Shown: in pieces, positions 1-9,600 of the stretch
Position numbering within the stretch: the stretch's first letter is position 1
Layout: every line of letters starts with the position of its first letter
Source: RPQJ01 sp963712815
Lineage (GTDB): Bacteria > Pseudomonadota > Gammaproteobacteria > Steroidobacterales > Steroidobacteraceae
Length of the DNA: 64,000 bases
NCBI GenBank assembly: GCA_963712815.1
Contig: CAVQJL010000003.1
Span: 44,544-108,543 of the forward strand
Direction of reading: 5' to 3'
Position numbers and translations under genes: made by a program
Notes under the pieces: model-generated
Databases searched by the model: none
Told to the model about the DNA's origin: nothing
Seen by the model: the letters and a program-made list of their open reading frames with translations, nothing else

Positions 1-33
1 GACGCGAGCCCGAGACACAATCGAACCAGCGTT

Positions 34-2664
34 TCATGGAGTTGGCCCGCGCGACGGCGTCGACGCCTCGTCCTTCACGAGCCCGAGCCGGTGTGCCGCG
101 ATCACCGCCTCGGCCCGGTTGGTCGCGCCGAGCTTCTCGAAGATCGCGGCCACGTGGTGGTCGATCGTGCGCACCGAGCGATGCAGCCGTTGGGCGATGT
201 CCTTGTTTCGTAGTCCCTCGCCCAGCAGCATCAGGACGTCCAATTCCTTGCCGGTCAGGCCGGCCGGATGGCGGCGCGTGGAATCGCGCGGCCCGCGCTT
301 GAGTCCGCGCACGCCCGCGGCACGCAGGTCGCGGCGCACGCGCTCCGCAAGCGGCGCGGCGCCCAGCGACTCGAGTATCCCGAGCGCCTCGCGCTTCTGC
401 GGCGTGTCACCCTGGCTGAGCGCCCGCGCCTGCTCGTACGGGCAGCCGAGTTCGTGCCAGGCGGCGGCCGCTTCGCGCGAACGACCGGTCGCCTCGAGTG
501 CAAAAGGATTCCCGGCACAGAAATCGGGGACGTCCTCCGTCGGTGACTCCCGGGCCCTCGACCGCCAGTAGAGCAGCTCGGCCGCGAACCACGCGTGGCG
601 CTTGCGCAGCGCGAGCGCGAGCCCGTCGTCGAGCGGAGCGGCGGCTTCGCCGGCCCGTCCCTCGAGCCACAGTGCCTCGGTACGCGCCGCCAGCGTCGGC
701 GCCACGCGCTGCAGCGTGCCGGACTGGCCGGCGAGATCACCGGCTTCGTCGAGCGCCTCCCAGACGCCCGGGTCACCGCGGCGCGCGCGGACGCGACCGA
801 GTGCGATCAATGCCATCATCCTCGCGGTCGCCGAGGTTGCACGCGCATCCAGCACGGCGTGCGCCGACGCGGAAGCCGCGTCCCAGCGCCCCCGATACAT
901 CTGGACCAGCGCCAGCCAGGCCGTCTGGTAGTACCGCCAGCGGTCGAGATCGCGCTCGACGCAATAGCGGATTCCGCGCTCGAGGTACGACTCGGCGAGA
1001 TCGAGGCAGTAAACCTCGCCGCAGCCCGACCCGAGGTTGCCGAGTGCGCTGGCGACGCCCGTGTCAAGCGAGCATCGCTCCGCCAGCGCGAGGCCGGACT
1101 CGAGGTGACGCCGACCCTCTTCGATTCGTCCCGAGACGATCATGGAGGAACCGATCGCGTTCCGGCAGAACACGACGGTTTCCTGGTCGCCCAGCCGCTC
1201 GGCGATCGGGATCGCGAGGCTGGCCTCGCGGATGGCGGCCTCCGCGTCGCGGTCGAGCATCCGCAGGTATGCGGAACAGCGGTGCGCAATGGCGACGGTC
1301 GCGGTCTCCCCGCCGGGCTCGAGCAGCGCCAGCGCCTCGCGCATCGCCGCCTCGCCTTCCGGATTGCGGCCCGCCACGATGAGGTCGACCGCCAGCAACG
1401 ACAGTGCGACGGCCTCGTGGTCGCGGTCGCCGACCTCCCGCCACAGGCGCACGGCCTTGCAGCGCGCGTCGATGGAGTCGTCCATCCAGCCGGTCAGCTG
1501 TGCTTCCCACGCGTACGCCTCGAGCAGCGCCGCGTGCCTACCCGCGTCCGCGACGGGCTGGCGCAGGGCGCGCGCCCACTGCTCGGCGGCCTGTCGATGG
1601 GCCCCATTGGCCGCAGCGTCCCGGGCCGCGGCCGGCGCGAACTCGTGGACGGCCGCTTCGTCACCCGCCGATTCCGCATGGTGCGCGAGCCGCGCAAGGT
1701 CGCGCGTCGGCATTGGGCGTGACCGGAGCGCCTGCAGCACCAGCCGGTGCAGGCTCATCCGACGCGTCGGCGTCATCGCCTCGAGCACGGCCTGGCGCGC
1801 GAGCTCGTGACGAAACACGAACGCGTCGTCCTCCGCGCGCAGCACGCCGCTGGCAAGGCACTGCTCGACTGCGACGCTCTCCGCCGCGACCGCCTCCTGC
1901 AGCAGCCACGGCTCGACGCTAGGCCCGGCCACCGCCACCGCGTCGAGGATCGCGCGCGCCGACGGTCGCAGCCGCGCTGCGCGCGCCAGCACGGCGTCGC
2001 GCACGGTGACCGGGACGCCGCCGCCCTCCGCCGCGAGGACCTCGGTCACGAAGAACGGGTTGCCGCCCGTCGTGCGATGCAGCGCTTCGGCTTCCGGGCC
2101 GCGCTCCCCGGCCAGCTCGCGCACGGCACCGAGCGACAGCGGTTGCGGTGCCAGCCGCTGCAAACCGCTCGTGGCCAGGTCGCCGAGCACCAGCCGCAGC
2201 GGATGCGTGGACCCGAGTTCGTCGCTGCGGCAGGTCGCCAGCACCAGGGACTTCGTCGCGCCGATGCGACGGCCGACGTAGCGCAGCAGGTCGAGCGTGG
2301 CCTCGTCGGCCCAGTGCAAGTCCTCGATGAGGACGAGGACGTGACGCGCCGACAGCATCTGCAGGAATGCGCCGAACACCCGCAGGCGCCCCGCATCGCT
2401 CCCGAGCAGCGGCAGCAGTTCACCGCGCGCCTGCTCCGCAATGTCGTGCAGCGGCGCGAGCGGTCGCGGCGTCTGAAGCGCGTCGCAGGCGCCCCAGTAG
2501 ACCGCGACCCCGTCCCGCTGCGATGCCGCGAAGGCCCGCAGCAGCGACGTCTTGCCGATGCCCGCCTCGCCTTCGACGAGCACGATGCGGCCGGTTCCAC
2601 CCGCGGCCAGCCGCTGCTGCGCGGCGAGCGCCGCCAGCAACTCGTCGCGCTCCAACAGCTTCAT
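34..2664 (-). CDS. LuxR-family regulator with N-terminal AAA ATPase (large LAL/MalT-like)
   Basis: This is an 876-residue regulator of the large ATP-binding LuxR (LAL) type. A P-loop GEAGIGKT lies at about residues 32-39 and a Walker B-like LVLIEDLH at about 109-116, so the N-terminal third is a nucleotide-binding switch. The middle is alanine- and arginine-rich helical sequence resembling TPR/MalT-type repeats. The C-terminus (about 803-863) is a LuxR/GerE helix-turn-helix with the typical LTGKELDVL start and a VRTIDHHVAAIFEKLG recognition region. The open frame extends to a GTG at 2700, but the ATG at 2664 has GGAG eight bases upstream and begins the conserved LLERDELLAAL segment, so I prefer it. 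The inducer and targets cannot be read. It is separated from the next gene on the same strand by about 125 bp. Confidence 0.93.
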   Translation of the reverse strand: MKLLERDELLAALAAQQRLAAGGTGRIVLVEGEAGIGKTSLLRAFAASQRDGVAVYWGACDALQTPRPLAPLHDIAEQARGELLPLLGSDAGRLRVFGAFLQMLSARHVLVLIEDLHWADEATLDLLRYVGRRIGATKSLVLATCRSDELGSTHPLRLVLGDLATSGLQRLAPQPLSLGAVRELAGERGPEAEALHRTTGGNPFFVTEVLAAEGGGVPVTVRDAVLARAARLRPSARAILDAVAVAGPSVEPWLLQEAVAAESVAVEQCLASGVLRAEDDAFVFRHELARQAVLEAMTPTRRMSLHRLVLQALRSRPMPTRDLARLAHHAESAGDEAAVHEFAPAAARDAAANGAHRQAAEQWARALRQPVADAGRHAALLEAYAWEAQLTGWMDDSIDARCKAVRLWREVGDRDHEAVALSLLAVDLIVAGRNPEGEAAMREALALLEPGGETATVAIAHRCSAYLRMLDRDAEAAIREASLAIPIAERLGDQETVVFCRNAIGSSMIVSGRIEEGRRHLESGLALAERCSLDTGVASALGNLGSGCGEVYCLDLAESYLERGIRYCVERDLDRWRYYQTAWLALVQMYRGRWDAASASAHAVLDARATSATARMMALIALGRVRARRGDPGVWEALDEAGDLAGQSGTLQRVAPTLAARTEALWLEGRAGEAAAPLDDGLALALRKRHAWFAAELLYWRSRARESPTEDVPDFCAGNPFALEATGRSREAAAAWHELGCPYEQARALSQGDTPQKREALGILESLGAAPLAERVRRDLRAAGVRGLKRGPRDSTRRHPAGLTGKELDVLMLLGEGLRNKDIAQRLHRSVRTIDHHVAAIFEKLGATNRAEAVIAAHRLGLVKDEASTPSRGPTP

Positions 2665-2790
2665 GGACCCGACTCCGTTGGGACCGTGCGCATCCGCCAC
2701 CTTGCCGACACCGGAGCCGCCGATGATAGCAGCGGCCCCGCCGGCGCCAGCCCCTGGTCGCCGGCGGACCGTTCCGCCACGTCGCTCCCG

Positions 2791-3315
2791 TCACGGGACG
2801 CGCGGATTCTCGCCTGCAAAGACACCGTCGGGGTTGTACTCGAACACCCACGCGTGCAGCGTCCAGAGCCCGAAATCCGTGTTGGCGCTCCAGGCGTCCG
2901 CAGGCCCGGTGAATCCGGCAGGTGCCTTCTTCGACAGTGCGAGCGGAACCGCGTACTCGACGGCGACGAGGCGGCGCTGGCCACCGCAAGGGTCGTCCGC
3001 GTAGACCAGGAACTCGGGCGCCGCAGCATCGAAGCTGGCGTCGAGCAGGTCGCCCTTCAGGTAGTGCCATCCCATGTTGGGGAAGAAGACGCCGACGTCC
3101 ACGTAGCCGTCGGCGACAGCCTGGTCGACGTCGAGGTAGCGTGCGGTCGCCTGCCGGACCGCTTCGAGCTCGAGCACTGCGGAGGCAGGCGGTGCGGCGT
3201 GCGTGGCTTTCAGGGCCGCATCGCCATCGTGCGCGAGCGCGGCCGGGATCGTGGCCAGGGCGGCGATGGCGCCGAGGACGGCGCGGCCAGGGTCAACTTT
3301 GCCGCTGCTGTTCAT
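2791..3315 (-). CDS. secreted hypothetical protein
   Basis: This 174-residue protein starts with a short lysine-containing segment, a hydrophobic run and an AALAH cleavage-like site at about residues 24-29, which indicates export. The mature part has a VFFPNMGWHYLKGDLLD segment and a conserved-looking LHAWVFEYNPDGVF end. I recognise no named domain, although it resembles secreted proteins of unknown function. A strong ribosome site (AGGAGGAAA) sits upstream of the ATG. It lies 36 bp downstream of the DUF4242 gene on the same strand, so the two are probably cotranscribed. Confidence 0.85.
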   Translation of the reverse strand: MNSSGKVDPGRAVLGAIAALATIPAALAHDGDAALKATHAAPPASAVLELEAVRQATARYLDVDQAVADGYVDVGVFFPNMGWHYLKGDLLDASFDAAAPEFLVYADDPCGGQRRLVAVEYAVPLALSKKAPAGFTGPADAWSANTDFGLWTLHAWVFEYNPDGVFAGENPRVP

Positions 3316-3351
3316 GGTCGTTTCCTCCTTTGAGGTCGTGGATCGGGTTGG

Positions 3352-3624
3352 TCAGTAAAGGAAGTACGGGTCGAGCACCCGGACCTCGGTGATGCGGTCC
3401 ACCGGCAGCCCATTGGCGGCGGCCACGGCCCGGATCGACTCGGGCGAGGGTCCGTCGTAGATGCAGAACGACCGCTTCCGGTCGGGCGTGAAGTAGGAGT
3501 GGATCCAGGTCACGCCGTCGCGGGCGTTGTTGGCGACGACACCCTTGGCTGCCTCGGCACCCTGCGCGTTGGTGGGAAGCTGCAAGCCGTCGGGGAAGGT
3601 GCGTTCGATCAGGTAGCGAGCCAT
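3352..3624 (-). CDS. DUF4242 (SCO4226-type, possible nickel-binding) protein
   Basis: A 90-residue ferredoxin-like-fold protein of the DUF4242 family. The start MARYLIERTFP, the central VTWIHSYFTPDRKRSFCIYDGPSPE and the end ITEVRVLDPYF follow the family pattern closely. One characterised homologue binds nickel, but metal binding here is only an inference. The open frame begins 13 codons earlier. The ATG at 3624 is chosen because AGGAG lies seven bases before it and the family starts at this methionine. It is the first gene of a likely two-gene operon with the secreted protein downstream. Confidence 0.88.
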   Translation of the reverse strand: MARYLIERTFPDGLQLPTNAQGAEAAKGVVANNARDGVTWIHSYFTPDRKRSFCIYDGPSPESIRAVAAANGLPVDRITEVRVLDPYFLY

Positions 3625-3883
3625 CGAAGTCTCCTGTGTCTGTTGGGGTTGACCGACGGGCACAGGTTAGGGACGCCGCCGCACGCGCAATACGGCGGTA
3701 TTGCCCAGATTGCGGATGGCGGTTGCCGGGGTCGTCAGCAACCACCTACACCGACTGTCTCCCCGCACCTACACCCTGGCTGCGCCACAGATGATGCAAT
3801 CGACATGCGCCCCCGCGGGTGCCATGCGCCCCTCGCGGGGTGCCCCGGACATATCGAATTCCGAGTTGAGGAGAGCCGCAGAG

Positions 3884-4470
3884 ATGAACAGCAACGCCAA
3901 CGTAATGGACACAGTCGAGAACGCCATGGAGCCGGTGCAGGATTCGGCCCGGACAGCCGCGCGCACCGGGTCGCCGGAGTTCCGCAACCTGATCGCCGAC
4001 GTCGAAGAACTGATCAAGCGAGTCGCGCATGTCGATGACGCCGACCTGGCGCGAGCGCGCGAGAAACTCCAGGGCACCTTGACCGCCGCCAAGACGGCGG
4101 TGCACGACGGCACGGAGCGCGTGAAGACCACCGCCCGGCTGGCGCCCGGCTGGCGGCCGAGGAACTGGACAGCCTCGGCGATCGGCTGCGCAGGCGCCTG
4201 GTCGCGACGATCGCATGCACCGTTGCTGCGAGCGTCGCGGTACTGCTGCTCTGCCTGCTGGTGATCACGATGGCCTGGGACACGCCGTACCGCACCATCG
4301 TCGTTGCGGGGCTGGCGCTCGCCTTCGCCGTCGCCGCAATCGTCACCGGCGGGCTGGCGTTGCGCGAGCGGGAGGAATCCGCCGCTGCCTTTCCACGCCT
4401 GAGCACCGCTTTGGACCAGGATCGGGAACTGCTGCGGGAGGTTCTGGCCGCACGGGAGAACCGCTCATGA
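3884..4470 (+). pseudogene. DUF883 (YqjD/ElaB)-YqjE phage-holin-like fusion, split by an 11-bp tandem duplication
   Basis: The first frame (from ATG 3884, with GAGGAGAG upstream) encodes a DUF883-type amphipathic helical protein: SPEFRNLIADVEELIKRV, then repeated AREKLQGTLTAAK. The matching continuation lies in another frame. It encodes LAAEELDSLGDRLRRRL, two membrane segments (about 4197-4270 and 4288-4350) and the DRELLREVLAARENR tail typical of YqjE/phage_holin_3_6 proteins. The frames are separated exactly where an 11-bp unit occurs twice (4133-4143 and 4144-4154). With one copy removed, both frames join into one 191-residue protein. It could be a real mutation, an assembly artefact or two coupled genes. 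The stop overlaps the next ATG (ATGA). Confidence 0.72.
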
Positions 4471-4748
4471 ACCAAGCGACGGTGACGGACAAGCCCGATG
4501 CGCTCGACAAGCTGGCCGAGACGCGCAGTGAATTCCGCGAAATCCTGCGGCCCGCCGAGAAGCACGGGTCGAACGGGCGTTTCCCACGGAGCGCGACGAT
4601 GCGTGCGTTGACGAGCGGAGGCGCAGTGTCGGCCGCGGCGCTCGTCGGAGTCGCAATCCTGGCGACGCGGCCGAGCGTCACGGGTCGCCTCGCGCGGGCC
4701 GTGCCATTGGTCGGCATGCTCAGGGAACTCGGCCGGGGCGCGCGCTGA
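4467..4748 (+). CDS. YqjK-like small membrane protein
   Basis: A 93-residue protein whose ATG overlaps the stop of the preceding YqjE-like frame (ATGA), which implies translational coupling. The N-terminal half is charged. A single hydrophobic stretch (GGAVSAAALVGVAILAT) lies at about residues 50-67, followed by a short basic tail. In Enterobacteria the order yqjD-yqjE-yqjK is common, with YqjD a ribosome-associated inner-membrane protein of stationary phase. The position and topology here match a YqjK-like product, though sequence similarity is too weak to be certain by eye. Confidence 0.7.
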   Translation: MNQATVTDKPDALDKLAETRSEFREILRPAEKHGSNGRFPRSATMRALTSGGAVSAAALVGVAILATRPSVTGRLARAVPLVGMLRELGRGAR

Positions 4749-4822
4749 CCCAAGGTTGCGCCGTCAGCGCAAGGCATCGACAGAAAGCGTCGTTCGAGCA
4801 CGCACCACCGGAGGAGCCAGTC

Positions 4823-5164
4823 ATGATCACCAATCGAATCACCACGCGGATGACCACGCTCGCCGTGGTGATCTCATCAGCGCTGCTGGGCACCGTCGCT
4901 GCCCAGGCGAACCATCACGTAGCCGCGGATGCGAAGCGCACCGAAGTCGGCTCGCCGAAGAGCATCGTGGACGAGGCCACGCCGGCCCTGTCTGCGAGCT
5001 TCGACGCGATGGATGTCAACGACGACGACAAGCTCACTCGCCGCGAGTTCAGGACGTGGCACGAGTCGCGCAAGGCCAGGATGGACGCGGACCCGGCCGC
5101 GCGGTCCACTGCCGACGACAAGGCGCCGAGCAGCCCCACCCCTCCCGGGGACACCGGTGAGTGA
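4823..5164 (+). CDS. secreted EF-hand protein
   Basis: A 113-residue exported protein with a signal peptide of about 27 residues ending near VAAQA. A single EF-hand lies at about residues 61-76: FDAMDVNDDDKLTRREF carries the D-x-N-x-D-x-K-L-x-x-x-E loop pattern for Ca2+. The C-terminus is low-complexity, rich in Asp, Pro and Ser. GGAGGAG precedes the ATG. It follows the membrane-protein cassette on the same strand by about 75 bp. A periplasmic calcium-buffering or sensing role is an inference. Confidence 0.85.
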   Translation: MITNRITTRMTTLAVVISSALLGTVAAQANHHVAADAKRTEVGSPKSIVDEATPALSASFDAMDVNDDDKLTRREFRTWHESRKARMDADPAARSTADDKAPSSPTPPGDTGE

Positions 5165-5358
5165 ACTTCGGCGCAGGCACGACCGCGCGCGACACATTTG
5201 ACTTGTGGGCTCATTCCTACAAGGCATTCGGCGTTGTACCGATTTGGCCACTCGGCCCTTGCGCGCACCATTCGTACGCACAGACGACGAACCGGTAACT
5301 GACGAGGCTCCAGCACGAACGTTCGCCCAACCAACTTCCACCGATGGAGTATCGACAG

Positions 5359-5733
5359 ATGACAGACATCAGAAGCTACCTTGCCGCACTGGCGGCAACT
5401 CTTTTGCTGGTAACCGGGTGCAACCGCGCCGAATCGCCCCAGGAGACCGCTCAGGACGTGGCCGAGGCGCAGCAGGAGGGGGCGGAGGAAGTCGCGGAGG
5501 CGCGGGCCGATGCGGCACGGGATCGCATGGATGCGGACAACATGATCAACGAGTCGGCGGCTGAGAACGACTACGCGACCATGATCGCCCAGGCCGAGGC
5601 AGACCACAAAGTAGCCATCGACAGCTGTGAGGTCCTGGCGGGTGACGCGCAGCAGGCCTGCAAGGATGAGGCCGATGCACGGCTAGAGGCCAGCAAGGCC
5701 GAGGCGGAACGACTGCGACTGCTTGGAAGCTGA
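5359..5733 (+). CDS. small helical lipoprotein
   Basis: A lipoprotein of 124 residues. The signal peptide ends in the lipobox LVTGC, and the mature protein starts at Cys with NRAES. The rest is almost entirely Ala/Glu/Asp-rich helix (for example AEAQQEGAEEVAEARADAARD) with a central CEVLAGDAQQAC segment that could form a disulfide. I choose the ATG at 5359 rather than 5344 because GGAG (5346-5349) lies nine bases before it. It resembles the alanine-rich envelope-stress lipoproteins often found next to YqjD-type genes. Function is unknown. Confidence 0.85.
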   Translation: MTDIRSYLAALAATLLLVTGCNRAESPQETAQDVAEAQQEGAEEVAEARADAARDRMDADNMINESAAENDYATMIAQAEADHKVAIDSCEVLAGDAQQACKDEADARLEASKAEAERLRLLGS

Positions 5734-5878
5734 GCGGTCATTGACGACGAGATTCAGCTCTCAGGAAGCGGGTGGGTCATGGCCGCTGAGTCGCGTCGAG
5801 TCTCCGCTCGTCGTGCCATCGGCCCGCTGACCCTCGACCGCGAGCCCGGTGGGTTCATTCCGTAACCAGGAGAGTGTC

Positions 5879-6386
5879 ATGCCCCGGATGAGCCTGTTCG
5901 GGGAACAATCACTGACTCTGGTCGCCGCGACCTTCTCGGATCAAGCGACCGCCGCCGAAGCCGCGACGGAACTGCGGGCCGACATGCGGCAAGTCGAGGT
6001 CGACCTGGTTCGCCCGAGGGAAGGTGGAACCGGAATCGGCGGGGATCTGGCGCACGGCCATTCGCTCGCATCTGGCGCTGGGTCCGGCCGGTCTCGTGCT
6101 GGGCGTCGTGACAGCCGTGGTGCTCGTGGCGCTCGGATGGCCTGCAGAGGCGAGTTCACCCGTGTTCACGATGCTGTTCCTGGCGACGCTCGGCCTGTTC
6201 GCCGGCCTGATGCTGGCCAGGTTCCTCACGCTGCGCCCCGACAGGAGCAGGGTCACGCTGTCGATCCGGAGCCGCAATCGTGCGGGCCAATGGGCAGTCG
6301 TCGCTCACCCGAGGAGCCCGGCGCAGTCGGAGTTGGTGGTCGATCGCCTGGAGAAGGCGGGCGGCACGGTGATCCGGTCACTCTAG
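5879..6386 (+). pseudogene. general-stress-like membrane protein with two transmembrane segments, frameshifted
   Basis: The first frame from ATG 5879 (AGGAGAG upstream) encodes a small alpha/beta domain beginning MPRMSLFGEQSLTLVAATF and ending DLVRPRE. The continuation KVEPESAGIWRT, two membrane segments (about 6084-6150 and 6160-6216), TLRPDRSRV and the final WAVVAHPR ... GGTVIRSL are in the +1 frame. Dropping one G from GGG at 6018-6020 joins both halves into a 169-residue protein. Its N-terminal domain resembles the small domain that precedes membrane segments in general-stress/DUF-type proteins. A true mutation and a sequencing error are both possible. Confidence 0.65.
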
Positions 6387-6670
6387 GCTGCCGATCGATG
6401 GCACAGGGGGCACACGCGACAACCTAGGACGCACCGAGCGAATGTTGTCGCTCGAGATGGGCGGCACGTTCAAGGATCCGCACCTGAGCCCCCAGCCCGG
6501 GCCGCTCGTCGCACGTGCGGCGGTAGCGGTGGCGCTCTACGCGATTGCGCCGCCTGCAGCCCTGCTCGCCCTGATCGAGACCGGTCCGGGCAAGGACGTC
6601 GGTTGTCATCCCTCGGCGGCCTGAGCGTCCATACTGGGCCGGCTCCCACAGGCAGCACTGGTTCCCGCCC
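6387..6670 (+). other. non-coding stretch before the glucan synthase gene
   Basis: No convincing gene is present. Two short open frames exist on opposite strands, but neither has a ribosome site or a recognisable product. The region must contain the promoter for the following large gene. I could not pick out a clear -35/-10 pair. Confidence 0.4.
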
Positions 6671-9600
6671 ATGAACTCGAAACGTGACGGCCTCCTGGCT
6701 CGACTGCGACGCGTCGCACCCTGGTCGCGTCCGCGCGGCCTGGCGCTGGACGCTTCGCTGGCGGAACCGCCGCTGAGGTCGGAGCTGTTCAGCGCCGACC
6801 AGATGGAGCAACACGGCCGGTATCTCGCGGAATCGCACGTGCTGGCGACGGGGCCTGCGCCGGACCAGCTGCTCCCCCGCCTGGCGGCCAACGAGCAGAT
6901 TCTCCTCCGGGTCTTCGAGCAGCTCACCGACGCGGTCACGGCGGGCCGCCGCGTGACGCCAGCCAGCGACTGGCTGCTCGACAACTTCTACCTGATCGAG
7001 GAGCAGATCCGTACCGCCAGGCGCCACCTGCCGCGAAACTACAGTCGTGAGCTCCCCCGCCTCGCCAATGGAGCGTCGGCCGGCTTCCCCAGGGTCTGGG
7101 ACATTGCGCTCGAGACGATCGCGCACGGCGACGGACGTGTCGACCTGGAGGGCCTGACCCGCTTCATTGCCGCGTACGAAGGCGTTTCGCCACTGAACCT
7201 CGGGGAGCTGTGGGCGATCCCGATCATGCTGCGGCTCGCGCTGATCGAGAACCTCCGCCGCGTGGCGTTGCGAATTGCGGCGGGGCGCCTCGACCGGGAC
7301 CTCGCGGGCGAATGGGCACGCGCGATGATCACCACCATCGACCAGGATCCCAAGAGCCTGATCCTGGTCGTCGCGGACATGGCCCGCTCGAAACCCCCGA
7401 TGTCCGCACCGTTCGTTTCCGAGTTCGTGCGGGGACTGCAGGGCCAGAGCCCGGCCCTTGCCCTGGCGCTGACCTGGGTCGAGCAACGACTGGCAGAGGA
7501 CGGCCTGTCTACCGAGCAGCTGGTGCAGTCGGGCAACCAGATCCAGGCCGCCGACCAGGTCACCATCGGCAACACGATCGGCAGCCTGCGTTTTCTCGCG
7601 TCCGTCGACTGGCGCAGCTTCGTCGAGTTCATGAGCGTGGTGGACCAGGCACTGCGCGGGGCCCCTGACGACTGCTATGCCCGGATGGACTTCGAGACCC
7701 GCAACTGCTACCGCCGGGTGATCGAACGGATCGCGCGGCGCAGCGAGCATTCGGAACGGGAGGTTGCGGAAGCCGCGCTGCGGCTGGCGCGCGACGCGGC
7801 CGAACGCATGGATGCGGATGACGGGGATCGCGCGCGGCGCGCGCACGTGGGTTACTACCTCGTCGGACACGGGCTCGAGGAACTCGAGCGAGTCGTGCGG
7901 TATCGCCGTACCCAGGCGGATGTCCTGCGGGATACCGTCGGGCGGATGCCGCGGCTGGCGTACCTCGGCTCGATCACGCTGGTCACGGCGTCGATCACAG
8001 GATTGCTGTGGTCGATCGCGCACGCCGATGGCGTCGCGGGATGGCGCCTGACCCTCGTAGTCGTGGTGGCGGCGATCGCGTCCAGCCAACTCGCAGTCGC
8101 GCTCGTCAACTGGCTCGCGACCCTGCTCGTCACGCCGCGCGCGTTGCCGCGCATGGATTTCTCGGGCGGCATCCCGGCGTCGTCGAGCGCCCTGGTGGTC
8201 ATTCCAACAATGATCTCCAGCACCAGCGACATCGACGAGCTCGTCGAGGCCCTCGAGGTACGCTTTCTCGCCAATCGCGACGCGAACCTGCGATTCGGCC
8301 TTTTGACGGACTTCAAGGATGCCCCCGCCGAATCGATGCCGGAGGACGGACCGCTGCTCGAGCACGCGGCCAGGCGGATCGACGCGTTGAACGCGATCTA
8401 CTGCTGCGATGCGTTCTTCCTCTTCCACCGCCCTCGCCGGTGGAATCCGGCCGAGCGCGCCTGGATGGGGTTCGAGCGCAAGCGCGGCAAGCTCGCGGAC
8501 CTCAACTGGCTGTTGCGGGACGCCGGCCCCACCGATGCGTCCGGGCGGTTCTCGCTCGTCGTGGGCAACACGAAGCTGCTCGCCGGCATCCGGTACGTGA
8601 TCACGCTCGACACCGACACGCAACTGCCTCGCGATGCCGCGCGACAGTTCGTCGGCACGATGGTACATCCGCTGAACCGGCCCGTGTTCGACGACCGGCT
8701 GGGGCGGGTGACCGCCGGCCACGGGATCCTGCAGCCGCGCGTCAGCCCGAGCCTCCCCGGTACGAACCGCTCCAGGTACGCACGCATGCACAGCGGCGAG
8801 CCCGGGATCGATCCGTATACGCGCACCGTCTCCGACGTCTACCAGGACCTGTTCGACGAAGGCTCCTTCATCGGCAAGGGGATCTACGACGTCGACGCAT
8901 TCGAGCGAGTACTGAGTGGCCGGTTTCCCGACAACAGGATACTGAGTCACGATCTCCTCGAAGGGTGTTACGCGCGCTCGGGACTGGTGAGCGATCTCGA
9001 ACTCTTCGAGGACTATCCCGCGACGTATGCATCGGACACCGCGCGCCGGCACCGCTGGATCCGCGGCGACTGGCAGATCGCGAGCTGGCTCCTGCCGCGG
9101 GTGCCGGGGCACGCCGGGCAGCCGTACCGCAATCCCCTGTCTGCGCTGTCGCGCTGGAAAATCGCCGATAACCTGCGGCGCAGCCTCGTGCCGATTGCAC
9201 TGCTGCTGCTGCTGCTGGCGGCATGGACCGAGTTGCCGTCCATGCTTGCATGGACACTCGTGGTGGTGGGAATCGTCCTGGTCCCTCCGCTGCTCGACTC
9301 GGTGCGGCAGTTGTTCCGCAAGCCACCGGAGGCGACGCTGCGCCAGCACCTGGATGCGACCTTGCGCACGGCCGCCGCCCGATGCGCGCACGCAGGCCTG
9401 ACGCTGGCATGCCTCCCGTACGAGGCCTACGTCAGCGCGGATGCCGTGGTGCGCACCACCTGGCGCACGCTGGTCTCGCGCAGGCGACTGCTCGAATGGA
9501 GTCCGTTCAGCGCGCATGCCGGCACCGACGGACCTGGCCTGCTGTCGTCCATTCGGTCGATGTGGATGGCGCCGGCGGTCGCGCTTGCGACCATCGCCTT

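Noticed and set aside
1747..3333. Plus-strand open frame of 528 codons over the LuxR-type gene and the secreted-protein gene
   Set aside because: It spans two minus-strand genes with clear domains and ribosome sites, and is a shadow frame.
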